NCBI RefSeq assembly: GCF_026151205.1
Contig: NC_087082.1
Span: 749,501-813,500, forward strand
Reading direction: 5' to 3'
Source of the DNA: Bolinopsis microptera
Taxonomy: Eukaryota; Ctenophora; Tentaculata; Lobata; Bolinopsidae
DNA: 64,000 nt
Part shown: piece by piece, positions 1 through 10,772 of the stretch
How the letters are laid out: each line of letters starts with the position of its first letter
Numbering within the stretch: position 1 is the first letter of the stretch
The notes under the pieces: model-generated
The model's database searches: none
What the model saw: the letters and a program-made list of their open reading frames with translations, nothing else
Told to the model about the DNA's origin: nothing
Made by a program: the position numbers and the translations under genes

Positions 1-560
1 ATAATGTTATTTCTTGGCAAATAAATGTGTTAAAAGATCAATAAAAGTCAGCTTTTTTGAAGATTAACAAAAACCTATATTCCTTCGCAATACAAACTGT
101 GGCAGAAGAGTGATCTAAAAACAGATATTAAAAAATAAGCGCATAATTTAGGTGCTGCTTGAACAAATAATTCTATAATTCGAATAAAATCATGCTCAAC
201 CTAGTGCTTTACTGTAACTGATTTTTCTTTTTAGTAATTAACACAAATAATAATAAAATCAAATATTTTGACTTCGATCTTAATTCAAACTTGACTCTCA
301 AGTGTTTTCAGGTCCGGGGTTTATAAATTATCATATCCTCCCATTTTATAACTCTATTATTCAGTTTGTAACTTTCAAACTGTTAAACTCAGCTGGTTAG
401 CTCTAAGCTCTGTCAAACATGTTTAGTGTTTACTTTGAATAGCCCTCCTCCGATAATGCTTGTGCACTGTTTAGGGGACGCTGGACTGTTTAATTATTCT
501 TCATATATTTTTTTATGATGCTTGTGTTGAAGGGAAATCATTTAAATTTAACCCTAGCAC
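1..560. repeat. Dispersed direct repeat, copy 1
   Basis: This AT-rich non-coding segment recurs almost unchanged at about 4619-5000 and again at 7941-8584. The third copy matches the whole of this one but has about 100 extra bases near 8353-8460. No open frame is shared by the copies. It may be part of a transposable element or of a local segmental duplication. Copy 1 begins at the window edge and may extend further left. Confidence 0.8.
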
Positions 561-828
561 AGCTCTGCGCGCCTAAACTAAAATGCCGAAAGAACACTTC
601 CTATACTTAACACCTAAACGTACTATAATATCCAGTACAATACTCTTTAATACTACCCTTTCTTCCCCGTCTTTCTCCTTTCTTTATATTCAGATCCTCT
701 TTTCCACTTTATACGAAGGAGTACAAATAAAACACTTCAATATAAGTAACAGAAATAGGAAACAAAAATTTATCAAAATGTGAAATAAATAAAGGATAAA
801 ACAAGTCATCTTCTTTGTTCTTGCTTCA

Positions 829-1131
829 TCACCATGCTCCTCGCGCATTAGGGTCGTCAAGTGGCGGTGAAGCCGGAGATTCCTGGTACGGAGAAGTCTG
901 GTAAGTACTGGGGGATGAAGGTCTCTGAAAGTATGCCGGCAGTTGAGTATCCATCCGCATCTCAAAGCTTGCTGCTTGATCTGCATAAAACTCAATTTCT
1001 ACGCGTAAGTCTCTGATGGTTCGTTCGGCTCTCCTCAACTTTTTCTTTAAAGCCTCAAGTTCCCTCAGGTCGTCAGAATACGCTGTTGTTAGCGAAGATA
1101 CGGCCTTGATAAAGTCTCTCGACGTAGCCAT
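829..1131 (-). CDS. Small coiled-coil protein of the gag-like region
   Basis: This is a 100-residue ORF starting with ATG at 1131. Residues about 20-50 form a charged heptad-like segment (ELEALKKKLRRAERTI) typical of a coiled coil. The C-terminal third is rich in Pro, Ser and Tyr and looks disordered. It lies on the same strand as, and downstream of, the gag-like fragments at 2.2-3.4 kb. A similar-sized coiled-coil ORF occurs in the envelope array at 10773-10988 and 22589-22804, so it may be an accessory ORF of a retroelement. No family was recognised. Whether it is expressed is unknown. Confidence 0.45.
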   Translation of the reverse strand: MATSRDFIKAVSSLTTAYSDDLRELEALKKKLRRAERTIRDLRVEIEFYADQAASFEMRMDTQLPAYFQRPSSPSTYQTSPYQESPASPPLDDPNARGAW

Positions 1132-1316
1132 TTTAACTTAAGGAGGGAAAAAGGGTTAGAAAAATAATAAAAAGAGGTGTTTAAGTGGTAACAGGTGTAA
1201 GATGGTGGTTCTGGGAATGAATGCCGTGGTCCTTTATATTGATACCCCTCCTGGGTGTTTTGTTCTTGGATGTTGTTTTGGGTTGTTACTGGTTGGTTAG
1301 AAACAGTTCTGGCCAG
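1132..1316. other. Spacer before the hairpin, no clear gene
   Basis: An open frame on the minus strand (1089-1328) crosses this stretch and ends inside the neighbouring small ORF. It is Gln/Asn/Pro-rich and may be the continuation of the gag-like frame beyond the palindrome, but nothing conserved is visible. Confidence 0.3.
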
Positions 1317-2241
1317 TTGGTAGATCACCGACCGGCTATAAGCCGGCTACTAACCGGCTATAAGCCGGCTTATAGCCGGCTACAATTTTTATAGCCGGCT
1401 ATAAGCCGGCTTATAGCCGGTTAGTAGCCGCTTACATTTGTTGTTGAGCGACGGCTATTAGCCGGTTATAAGCCTGATATTAGCCGTTTTGGTATTAAAA
1501 GTGGTTATAAGCCGGCTATAAGCCGGCTATAAGCCGGTTATATGATATTAACTCAACTACATCGTACTGAACGATAGTCAGGAGCCGGCTATAAGAAATT
1601 CAGTGAAAACGGCTATTAGCCGGTTATAAGCCGGCTATTAGCCGTTTAGGTATCGAAAGTGGTTATAAGCCGGCTATAAGCCGGTTATAAGATATTAACT
1701 CAGTTCAGTACGATGAAGTTAAGTTAATATCTTATAGCCGGCTTATAGCCGGCTTATAACCACTTTCGATACCTAAACGGCTAATAGCCGGCTTATAACC
1801 GGCTAATAGCTGTTTTCGCTGAATTTCTTATAGCCGGCTCCTGACTATTGTTCAGTACGATGAAGTTGAGTTAATATCTTATAACCGGCTTATAACCACT
1901 TTCGATACCTAAACGGCTAATAGCCGGCTTATAACCGGCTAATAGCTGTTTTCGCTGAATTTCTTATAGCCGGCTCCTGACTATTGTTCAGTACAATGAA
2001 GTTGAGTTAATATCTTATAACCGGCTTATAGCCGGCTTATAGCCGGCTTATAACCACTTTCGATACCTAAACGGCTAATAGCCGGCTTATAACCGGCTAA
2101 TAGCCGTCGCTCAACAACAAATGTAAGCGGCTACTAACCGGCTATAAGCCGGCTTATAGCCGGCTATAAAAATTGTAGCCGGCTATAAGCCGGTTTATAG
2201 CCGGCTTATAACCGGCTTATAGCCGGTCGGTGATCTACCAA
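1317..2241. repeat. 925-bp palindromic fold-back made of GCCGGCTATAA-type motifs
   Basis: The left end TTGGTAGATCACCGACCGGC is matched in inverted orientation at 2222-2241. The whole interval is built from short motifs of the type gccggctataagccggc, which are themselves palindromic. The right arm contains about three tandem units of roughly 125 bp carrying an AGTACGATGAAGTTGAG motif; the left arm carries the inverse. As single strand this would form a very long, branched hairpin. It sits between two minus-strand frames (2235-2522 and 1089-1328), so it appears to have inserted into a retroelement coding region. No target duplication could be separated from the arms. Confidence 0.9.
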
Positions 2242-2522
2242 TTTCCCACAATTTGGTTCACTGCCAATTGATCCATCCGAAGAGATATGTCGTCTAACCG
2301 CTGCCAGATCTGGTCTTTTTCCAGCTTAAAACTCCCGTTGTCCTCCTGGTACGTTACCACATTGACTGGCTTTATTGATGCCGTTTGGCATCCATGTAAG
2401 GTGATCGCTGCATCCAACAGCTGCTCCATTTTGAGCTCTTGTAGTTCCCTTAGCCGCGATGCTAGATAGGAGTCGTTGATGTTGGCGATAAAAAACGATT
2501 CTCTGAGAGACCCGTTTCTCAT
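2235..2522 (-). pseudogene. Retroelement gag-like C-terminal fragment
   Basis: This is a 95-residue frame, ATG at 2522, whose last residues coincide with the edge of the palindrome, so the frame looks cut. It is mostly helical and charged (SRLRELQELKMEQLLDAA, then LEKDQIWQRLDDISLRMDQL). It lies about 400 bp downstream of the better-supported Gag-like fragment on the same strand. Assignment to Gag rests on position and composition, not on a recognised motif. Confidence 0.35.
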
Positions 2523-2915
2523 AGCATCATTGTCTGGATAAGCCTTCTTTGCCAGTTTGTGTAACTGGCAGTTGCATTTTATATCCTCAAACTACACAAT
2601 TTAAACTTAGGCATATATAGTGTAGACTTTCTGTCACAACAAGACTGTAACCCATAGTAACAAACACAAACAGAACCCCTAACGTCTGCTAATAATTTTC
2701 TTCTGATCCTCATATGAGCCCTGTCTCTAAAAACTCAACTGAACTAGCGTTTTGGTGTGTGCAAAAGCTTTCAGCCACGCACATTCCCTGCCCCGTTAGT
2801 TACCTGTCCCTTCAAAATCAAACTAACAGTCAAGGACAAAAAGTCATACACCAAATGAGCATTATATTTTTATAAATTGTTTTACTTCTCTTTATTCTGT
2901 AAAATGTGCTAAAAA

Positions 2916-3357
2916 TTAAATTTCTTGTTTCATTGAAATTTCTTGTTTCATTGAAAACTCGAGGTGGTATTCCCAGATTCCTTCTGTCCGAAGTCTTTTT
3001 CTGTTGCGTAGTTCCGTTATGTACCGTTCTCTGTTACGGCCTAGCCTTTCTGCACGTCTGATTTGGGCGATGAGTTCGTCTAAATCGCCTTGCATAAGTA
3101 ACGAGTTGAACTGTTCTCGAGATCCCTTCTAGTGCCTTGTCCTCCAGCAAGCTTATTAGAAGGTCCGCTTGTTCATTTGCCGGACAGTTAATGGATCTGG
3201 AGTACGCCCGGAACCGTTGTAGGTATAGATCCAGGTCCATCCCGCTCTTAAACTGTGGTGGTGCTCTTATGAACATCGGGTTGAGACGCTGTGGCATTCT
3301 AGCTGCGGCTGCAGCAGCTGCTGCTGGGGCGTTGTTGCCATGTTGTTGATCGGCCAT
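2916..3357 (-). pseudogene. Gag-like protein of an LTR-type retroelement, frameshifted
   Basis: The frame starts with ATG at 3357 and has an Ala-rich N-terminus. A segment follows with the pattern of Metaviridae/gypsy-like Gag proteins: PPQFKSGMDLDLYLQRF, then NCPANEQADLLISLLEDKAL. At about 3119-3121 one extra base breaks the frame. The adjacent frame carries on with a charged helical region to a TAA at 2916. The fragment ends in two tandem copies of an SMKQEI motif. No protease, reverse transcriptase or integrase was found in the neighbourhood, so only a gag remnant is present. Confidence 0.6.
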
Positions 3358-3792
3358 TCCCTGTTGGGGTATTTGGTTAGTAACTGGTTCACTGATTGTT
3401 TCAGGGGTGGTTCCACACTATGATCATGTGTGAAACCATTAGAGATATTTAATGTGTATAAATATATACACAGATTGATTTGTAACTTTGTGTTTCGCCA
3501 TGATAATTTTTATGAATCAACAGAGATCAATTATAGACGTAAGGTAATACCAATTGTAAAATTATCTATTTAGTTCAAACCCCTTTATATATATATGTTT
3601 TTTTAATTTTTTTTTCATTTACTTAAAAAAATATCCCAAATCAACTGAAAGTAAAACCTTTTTTAAACCAATATATTAAAAAAATACCCGAAATAACCAT
3701 AATATTCCCTTTTACACGCTGTTTAAAGTCTTCCCACAAAAGCATGGGTCATGCTGTTTTTCTAGTTCTCCTCCCCGGAGTCCGTTGATAGG
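3358..3792. other. AT-rich spacer, nothing recognised
   Basis: About 430 bp of AT-rich sequence with runs of A and T (3600-3690). No frame with protein-like composition, no repeat shared with the rest of the window. Confidence 0.6.
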
Positions 3793-4479
3793 TCATCCGA
3801 TGTGAGTTCCTTTTCCTTTTCTTTGTCCTCGTTTTTCTTGATTTCCGATGGTGGTGCTTCCTCTGGCCTTTCCCGTGTCATTGTTACCTCCCTCGTTGAG
3901 AAAAGATGCTTCTGTCGCTGTTACCGTCAGCATACCCTCCGGGTTATAACTGAACTTAACGATCACCCGAGGTTCCCCCTGGGGCATAGGCATGATTTCC
4001 AAACTGAACATGCCTAAACACGTGTTTAGGCTTGCCCACTCGTTCTCTCCCCGATATACTGCTATCTTCATCGTCCACTGAAAATCCACGCTTGTGGTAA
4101 AGCCTTTCTCCCGTGTCACCGGTAGCTGGGCTCCTCTCGGAATCAGGGGTACAAACCCGTCGTTGATCACGCTGATTCCCAGGGTATGATTGGCCATCTC
4201 TGTAATTTCTGCGGGTTCTTCGCTGTCTGGGTTCTCGAGTAGTTGGCCAATCCTCCTGGCGGTACCCAGTGTTACCGCCCGGTCCACGTTAACTGGCTCG
4301 ATGAGTGATGCATTAGGTAGGGTATCTACCACGATGGTTTTCAGCAACGACAGACGAGAGCTACCGCCAACAAGTACCACTTCTGTGGTCACCGGTTTCA
4401 AGTGAATAATAATAATATAACAGCTCCCATGAATAATGCCTTCTCTAGCTTCGACTCCGTGCCCCGTGGAGTGGCGCAA
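3793..4479 (-). pseudogene. Hsp70-family fragment: end of the ATPase domain plus substrate-binding domain
   Basis: The frame from about 4404 down shows the Hsp70 signature VVLVGGSSRLSLLKT, followed by a Pro-Asn and Asp-Arg-Ala-Val segment as at the end of the Hsp70 nucleotide-binding domain. The beta-sandwich substrate-binding domain follows (HTLGISVINDGFVPLI; then LGMFSLEIMPMPQGEPRVIVKF; then EGMLTVTATE). It ends in a basic tail with a stop at 3793. About 190 residues are present against roughly 600-650 for a full Hsp70. The N-terminal ATPase domain is missing, and several canonical positions are changed (for example SSR for STR in the signature). It is a divergent truncated copy, probably dead. 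Two shorter fragments of the same domain lie at 6184-6456 and 6740-6943. Confidence 0.75.
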
Positions 4480-5000
4480 CTTAAAATTCGCTGTAAGAAA
4501 AGTCGTTTGAAAGTTCCCATTGTGTTCGAGAAGGTAATGGACTGGGTCCTAACATTGTGTTTTTTGATTTGTCCCGAGTCATCTGGTGTCCAAAAGACAA
4601 CGTGGTCTGCATAATGAGATAATGTAATTTCTTGGCAAATAAATATGTTAAAAGATCAATAAAAGTCAGCTTATTTGAAGATTAACAAAAACCTATATTC
4701 CTTCGCAATAAAAACTGTGGTAGAAGAGTGATCTAAAAACCGATATTAAAAAATAAGCGCGCAATTTGGGTGCTGCTTGAACAAATAATTCTATAATTCG
4801 CATAAAATCATGCTCAACCTAGTGTTTTACTGTAACTGATTTTTCTTTTTAGTAATTAACACAAATAATAATAAAATCAAATATTTTGACTTCGATCTTA
4901 CTTCAAACTTGACTCTCAAGTGTTTTCAGGTCCGGGGTTTATAAATTATCATATCCTCCCATTTTATAACTCTATTATTTAGTTTGTAACTTTAAAACTT
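4400..5000. repeat. Duplicated segment, copy 2
   Basis: Bases 4400-4618 match 7690-7940, and 4619-5000 match both 1-390 and 7941-8330. The duplication therefore starts at the edge of the Hsp70-like fragment and runs through the dispersed repeat. A short part of the next stretch (about 5020-5200) also recurs at 7345-7560 and partly at 6490-6545. Confidence 0.8.
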
Positions 5001-5271
5001 TTCGTAGGACACTGCCTTTTCCCGTTAAATGTGTCTAATGATTTCAATAAAATTTAAATTGTGATTAGAAATATATTTCCACTGCTATAAAAAACTTATC
5101 AAACTTATCATTATATTGAAAGTTCATGCAATGGAGAAGATACAAGGTCTTAGAACTGAGGATTTATTCCTAGCTGAGAATTATAGTTTTATGCTTACTT
5201 CAGTTCCAACAAATTTATTTATAATTATTTTTATAATAATCGTAAAGTAATGAACATTATTTGATTGCGAA

Positions 5272-5630
5272 TCAATAATGAGTATTTTTTAAATTACGAA
5301 CTTGATCACCCTTCTGAATGTTGAGCACCTCTGGGTTAGCTACAACAGCATTATACTCAGTAGAAAAGAATGACAGAGCCTGTATTGGTACCTAACCAGA
5401 CCATTTTAACTGAAAACGAAAACATTATTTCATAAAATGACTTACATATAATCTACTAGCAGCTGTTGATTACCTGTAATTGTTGTACTCAGATGCATAT
5501 ATGTGTCCAGGCATCGCTCAATCACAGGTATGAACACCGCTGCCAGTATTTTTTTATCTGTTTGATCCTCCTTGTCGTAGAGTCCTTCGTCGAGCAAGTA
5601 GGACAAATACTGCTTCAACCGAGTTTCAAC
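5272..5630 (-). CDS. Two candidate exons of an unrecognised gene
   Basis: Exon 1 runs from 5630 to 5457 or 5446. It follows a good acceptor (atatttcacag) and encodes an acidic helical segment, QVETRLKQYLSYLLDEGLYD, then KKILAAVFIPVIERCLDTYM. Exon 2 starts at 5391 after ggttag and is open to a TGA at 5272. Using the donor after 5457 both exons join in phase. The sequence has normal soluble-protein composition. I do not recognise the family. The exons lie between Hsp70-like fragments, so this may be another part of a rearranged gene. Confidence 0.35.
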
Positions 5631-6183
5631 CTGTGAAATATGAATAAAAATATATTTTATATGCTTCCCTAGGCAATCAGACACAAACATAAGATGAATA
5701 TAATGGCCACTTGGTTTTGCTTCGTTCAGCCGATTAACCCTTACCCTTCGCAGCTGGAAAGTAGTGACCTAGAAAGTAAAAGATTGGAAAAAATGTTTAA
5801 AAAAGAAAATAAAATCAGACAAGAACTTACAGAAAAATGAGATTAAACACCGGATGAAAAACAATGAAAATAAAAAGTAGGAAGAAAAAAGGAAATGTTT
5901 TAAAGAAAGAAACTGTAAAGAGAAAGAAAATATCAGCACAATTTTACATTTCACAACTTTAGTCGCATATTTCTTCGTTTTGGATGCTTATATTATTCTC
6001 TGCTTCAGTGAGCACTCTGTTGAAAAAATTCGCTTTGAAGAGTTCTTCTCCAAAGCTTTTGTCTGCATGAGTTTGTAGGGTCTTCTTTCTTCTTACTTTA
6101 TTTCTAAAAAAGAAGAAATCTTATTTCTGCACAGGCTTCTGTAAGTTAGCAGACATGCAGATTTATAGCAGACATGCCGGGCT
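5631..6183. other. No gene seen
   Basis: AT-rich and purine-rich sequence; the frame at 5769-5954 is a low-complexity Phe/Ser/Leu shadow of an A/G-rich stretch. Nothing supported. Confidence 0.5.
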
Positions 6184-6456
6184 CTATTCCTTCTCTTCCT
6201 CTTCTTCATGTTGCAGTGTGGCCTTTGCGATGGCCATTTCCAGCTCGCCAATGTTCCGTCCTGTCTTTTTTAATACCACTGTCTTTTGAGAGTCTCTTCT
6301 CCCTGTTTATTCGGTGACAACCGTCAAAATGCCATCCCTGGCCATTTTAAACTTCACGTCCCTAGCCATTTTAAACTTCACATCCCTGCCATTTTAAACT
6401 TCACGTCCCTGGCTATTTTAAACTTCACGTCCCTGGCCATTTTAAACTTCACTACT
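6184..6456 (-). pseudogene. Hsp70-like substrate-binding-domain fragment with an amplified strand
   Basis: Read on the minus strand, five repeats of an 8-residue unit (VKFKMARD) run into GILTVVTE and an in-frame TAA. An open stretch with QKTVVLKKTGRNIGELEMAI and an acidic tail follows, ending in a TAG at 6184. The pattern V-K-F-x-x-x-x-x-G-I-L-T-V-x-x-E is the end of the Hsp70 beta-sandwich, as in the copy at 3793-4479. The 24-bp unit has been tandemly amplified in frame. One unit has lost a base, so the fragment cannot be translated as a whole. Confidence 0.5.
6336..6455. repeat. 24-bp tandem repeat, five units
   Basis: The unit ccctggccattttaaact plus tcacgt is repeated five times with single-base changes and one 1-bp deletion. 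It corresponds to eight codons of the Hsp70-like frame on the minus strand. Confidence 0.9.
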
Positions 6457-6739
6457 TTGTAGGACACTGTTTTCAGGACACTGCTTTTTTCCCCATACAT
6501 TTTTTTAATGATTTAAAAAATTTAAATTGTGATTAGAAATATACGTCCATATATTTTATATAACCCGTAGTTCTTACTTAGTATCCTCTGCTGCAGTAGG
6601 TTAAGGTATATCTCGTGAGCATCCCCGATTTGTTGAGGGTTGACTTCTACATCTGTTTATATGCAAAAATTGTCTTCCAACTTCCTTATTACTAAATATG
6701 CAGAATGGACAGTGATATTGGTACCTTGTCGGCTTTTTA

Positions 6740-6943
6740 TCATCCACATAGCAAAATGATGTTTCTGCCGACAACCGTCAATATGACCAAGTCGTCTATT
6801 CGTTTAAACTTTTTCACATGGTCTTTACCATGACTACTGGGAATGCACAATCCTGGTCTACAGAGCAAACAGGTACCTGCATTTGAGACGAGGTCAGTTT
6901 CTGTTAGCTTTGGGTTGAAGAGGAAATGCTTAAACTCATCCAT
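6740..6943 (-). pseudogene. Third Hsp70-like fragment
   Basis: This 67-residue frame contains LCIPSSHGKDHVKKFKRIDD followed by LVILTVV. It aligns with the Hsp70 segment 'L-x-x-I-P-x-x-x-G-x-x-x-V-x-F-x-I-D-x-D-x-x-L-x-V' and with the two other fragments in this region. The flanking bases (gacaaccgtca) are also shared with 6315. The first 30 residues are not recognisable. Short and isolated, so a relic at best. Confidence 0.35.
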
Positions 6944-6959
6944 TACTTTCTTCTTGCAT

Positions 6960-7690
6960 CTAATGAATTGGCCTCATCTAAGGTAAAATAATTAGATTAA
7001 TGTAAGTTCAGACTTCTTAGTTTGTCTGCTATGCAGGCAACAGTTTTTGAAGAAAAAAAAACAGTCTTAAAAATGTAATTTCTCAAAATGCGGTTCGTGA
7101 TTATGAGCCAATGCAGCACGCACCCATCACTACCCATTTATGTAAATCGATGAGATGTACATCACTTTTTACTTTTTTAGGCGGTGCGCTTCATCTATAA
7201 AGCTATAACGATCAAACGGCTCTTTTGATGAGATGTAACATCTTTATTCTTAGTAGTTATTGAGTTATTGGATGAATGATCAAATCTGCTGTTGTATCTG
7301 GCTGACTATATAAAAATCATATTTTCAAGTTTATTATAAACTTTTTACCCATATAATGTTTCTAATGATTTCAATAAAATTTAAATTGTGATTAGAAATA
7401 TATTTTCACTGCTAAAAAAGGGAAAAAAACTATCAAACTTATTCTTATATTGAAAGTTCATGCTGCATGCAATGGAGACGATACAAGGCCTTAGAACTGA
7501 GGATTTCTAACTAACTGAGAATTATAGTTTTATGCTTACTTCAGTTCCATTAGCACTATGTTGAGCTTATACATCTCACCACCAAGGATGTTGTCTTCTT
7601 TGTCTATCGGGCACTGTTTGCAGGACACGGAATCGTTCTTAATCTAGTGGTATCAATGTTATGCCGATTACATTGTTGAACTCGCCACCT
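6960..7690. other. No gene seen; short duplicated piece
   Basis: AT-rich sequence. Bases about 7345-7560 repeat 5020-5200. The ORF at 7604-7822 is produced by the duplicated segment and has no protein-like pattern. Confidence 0.5.
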
Positions 7691-8584
7691 TGGGTTTCGA
7701 GTGAATAATAATAATATAACAGCTCCCAATAATAATAATATAACTGCTCCCATGAATAATGCCTTCTCTAGCTTCGACTCCGTGCAGTGGAGCAACTTAA
7801 AATTTGCTGTAAGAAAAGTCATTAACGTTTGAAAGTTCCCATTGTATTGGAGAAGGTAATGGACTCGGTCCTAACATTGTGTTTTATGATTTGTCTCGAG
7901 TCATCTGGTATCCAAAAGACAACGTGGTCTGCATAATGAGATAATGTAATTTCTTGGCAAATAAATATGTTAAAAGATCAATAAAAGTCAGCTTATTTGA
8001 AGATTAACAAATATCTATAATCTTTTGCAATACAAACTCTGGCAGAAGAGTGATCTAAAAACAGACATTAAAAAATAAGCGCACAAATTAGGTGCTGCTT
8101 GAACAAATAATTCTATAATTCACATAAAATCATACTCAACCTAGTGTTTTATTGTAACTGATTTTTCTTTCTAGTAATTACAGTAACACAATTAATAATA
8201 AATCAAATATTTTGACTTCGATCTTAATTCAAACTTGACTCTCAAGTGTTTTCAGGTCCGGGGTTTATAAATTATCATATCCTCCCATTTTATAACTATA
8301 TTATTTAGTTTGTAACTTTAAAACCATTTAAACTCAGCCGGTTAGCTCTAAGGTCGTGGAACTGCAAACCGGAGAAATATCCGGAGAAATATCAGTAGAC
8401 GATCTCCGTCTAATAATTTGGCATAATATCCGGCTGTGGAACTGGGGTGTGGAACTGGGGTGTTAAGCTATGTCAAACTTGTTAACTTTGAATAGCTCTC
8501 CTCCGAGAATGCTTGTGCACTGTTTAGGGGACGCTGGACTGTTAAAATTCTTCTTATATTTTTGTATGATGCTTGTGTTAAAGG
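7690..8584. repeat. Duplicated segment, copy 3
   Basis: Matches 4400-5000 over its first 640 bp and 1-560 over 7941-8584. It contains an extra insertion at about 8353-8460 with its own short repeats (ccggagaaatat twice; gtggaactggggt twice). It is the most complete copy. Confidence 0.8.
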
Positions 8585-8971
8585 GCGTGCTCGGTTTTTA
8601 CCACGTGCAATTACTTAACGGCCTACTTTAAGTGTTTATTTCCTTCCTGACTGCTAGAAATTTTCTATCTGGTATACTTCATTTAATTCGGATGACATTA
8701 ATTTAAATAAGTATAATCGGGCTCCTTTTATCTTATATCTAGCGTAGAAATCCAAATTCCGATGTTGTGGAATTTCTCCGGTTTGAGACTCACTTTGGGA
8801 AGCAGTGCAAGCCCAAACTCTCAATTGTACAAGATAGATTTTAGGACAGAGAATTAATTGCATTGATGGACCTTAGAATTTTAGGTGAATTTATACCTGG
8901 AAGATAACCAACTAATAATAGTAAATAAGGATGTTAAAAATAGTGACATTAACTTAAACAGCAATAAACTA
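8585..8971. other. No gene seen
   Basis: A 69-codon frame on the minus strand (8654-8863) has no recognisable pattern. Nothing else is visible. Confidence 0.4.
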
Positions 8972-9286
8972 TCATGACAAGTCCGTTTCCCCGCGCGGTC
9001 CAGGTATATTTACCAGAATGGCAGTGACAAGTGCAGATGAAGGCGGCAGAGAGTCGATGGGGACGATGCTTTCAATCACAGTCTTGATGAGATCTACTAT
9101 TTCATTCTGGATGTCGGCAGACAAGAGTGTTGCATTTTTAGGTGCAGATATACAGTGTTTCTTGAGTGTTGCATGTTTAGGTGCAGATATACAGTGTTTC
9201 TTGAGTGTTGCATGTTTAGGTGCAGATATACAGTGTTTCTTGAGAGCTCCGTCCGCAGCCCGGAAATTCATTTGTAGACGGTTCAT
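8972..9286 (-). CDS. Small protein with three 13-residue repeats, unknown
   Basis: This is a 104-residue frame. Residues about 15-53 are three copies of a 13-residue unit (LKKHCISAPKHAT), the third slightly changed. An amphipathic helix-like segment follows (LLSADIQNEIVDLIKTVIES). The repeat keeps the frame because its period is 39 bp. No family recognised. It lies upstream of the envelope-array units on the same strand and may belong to them. Confidence 0.3.
   Translation of the reverse strand: MNRLQMNFRAADGALKKHCISAPKHATLKKHCISAPKHATLKKHCISAPKNATLLSADIQNEIVDLIKTVIESIVPIDSLPPSSALVTAILVNIPGPRGETDLS
9128..9244. repeat. 39-bp tandem repeat, three units
   Basis: Unit begins tgttgcatgtttaggtgc. 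Units 2 and 3 are identical; unit 1 differs at one or two bases. A recent in-frame amplification inside the small ORF on the minus strand. Confidence 0.95.
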
Positions 9287-9817
9287 CTCCTGTACTGTTT
9301 ACGACCCATACTTCATCTCTGTTTCCCCTGAGGGCGATTTATTTTATCATTGGTCCATTTAGCTCTGCTTGATTATTATTCAAAATTTTGGATTCTATTC
9401 ACTGCTGAGTCGTTTGATGGCTGCTCTGCAGGGTCGTGTTGGTAGGTACTTCACAAATGCAATGATGCACACCTAGATAGTCCAGGAAATACGGACAATA
9501 TCCTTCTCCTTCCTTTTTGGGTCTCCCAATGTGCCACTTATTATCCAGGCTATACTATAACATGATAATGTCGTGTTTTATGAGCAACTGATCGGCATTT
9601 TCGTTCTCGCAATCAACTCACAATTAGTTATGTAATTACATTAAAATTAAATGTATATTAGAAAATTTGTGGAACTACAATAGTTGCTCTGTTGTATGTA
9701 CTCCTTGTATAGTTCTCCTCCAAATATGTTAACTCCTTTGTCTCTTGTGTAGTTCGTAGATTTCTCCACCAAATTTGTTGACTTCTTTATCCATTGCGTA
9801 GTTCTTAGCCATCGCTT
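9287..9817. other. No gene seen
   Basis: Contains two near-repeats of a short motif around 9700-9790 (tagttcgtagatttctccac and ttgcgtagttcttag). Otherwise featureless. Confidence 0.4.
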
Positions 9818-10087
9818 TTAATGAGTTTGAAAAGACGAGGATCCCTGATGTTCTTCCTCTGGTTCTAGCTTAATGACATTTCTGATGAGGCTGTACACAA
9901 CGGTCGTGCACTTTATCAATCGTACCCACCGTTCAGTGACTTCGGGTCCTTGTAATGTCTGGTATAAAATTACGGCATCAGAGGGCCCCAGACACAAATA
10001 AGTATGGACAATATCCATCAACCTCTTTTTAGTGAGAGGAGTGGAACTGTCGGAGTAGACTGTCTCGCGAAGTCCGTCAGCTTTCAA
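9818..10087 (-). CDS. Unknown 89-residue ORF
   Basis: ATG at 10087. The composition is protein-like, with a hydrophobic central helix (LCLGPSDAVILYQTLQG), then TERWVRLIKCTTVVYSLIRN and an acidic tail. It sits directly next to the first envelope-array unit, on the same strand, so it may be an accessory or structural ORF of that element. No homology recognised. Confidence 0.35.
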   Translation of the reverse strand: MKADGLRETVYSDSSTPLTKKRLMDIVHTYLCLGPSDAVILYQTLQGPEVTERWVRLIKCTTVVYSLIRNVIKLEPEEEHQGSSSFQTH

Positions 10088-10430
10088 CTTCCTATTTTTC
10101 GTCTGCTTTACCTTACAAAGGACAAAACTTCCATTTCTAGGTACTTCAGCTTTCCTTTTTCGCTTTAAGCTCTACAAGGCTTTAATCTTTCGAAAATCTG
10201 GAACTCTTATAACTGCCAGAGCAGTTCTTAAATTTATTTCTTCAGAATCTTCGTATAACTTCGATTACTAGTATAAAAATACCATGACGACACTCGTCTT
10301 GTCTGATCGTATTCAACTTTTTTCAATAATGCGAAATTCTGAAAAACAAGTTTTGAGGTACCCTTAAAATTAATAAAAGGGAAATAAAAGCGAAAAGAGA
10401 ACTTGAAGAAGCAAAAAAGGTGCAGGTATT

Positions 10431-10521
10431 AAAAGAAAAAGAAAAAGAAAAAGAAAAAGAAAAAGAAAAAGAAAAAGAAAAAGAAAAAGAAAAAGAAAAA
10501 GAAAAAGAAAAAGAAAAAGAA
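10431..10521. repeat. (GAAAAA)n tract of unit 1
   Basis: About fifteen units of GAAAAA. The same tract stands at the equivalent place in the other units (12657-12772, 22256-22330, 25428-25480), with different lengths. Confidence 0.95.
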
Positions 10522-10772
10522 AATAAAATACAATAATTCGATTTTGTTGGTAAGAGTTCTGACTTTCCCAGTCATGAGTCATACTGTTAGTGAATTTAAG
10601 TATCCTAACAGCCCCTAGAGATACGGATAAAATATCTGACTCCTCCTCAATATAATCTTCCAGGTCTGAGTAAGCTGAATTTTGTGCCATCCCCATGATG
10701 ATTGATGCATTGGCCACCAAAAGAGCCGCAAAGCAATGAAGTTCGCACAATAACAGATGCTTATGGGTCGCT

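Noticed and set aside
9018-9362. Plus-strand frame with three repeats of a hydrophobic unit
   Set aside because: Mirror of the minus-strand ORF at 8972-9286. The repeat is open on both strands, so strand choice rests only on the neighbouring array genes.
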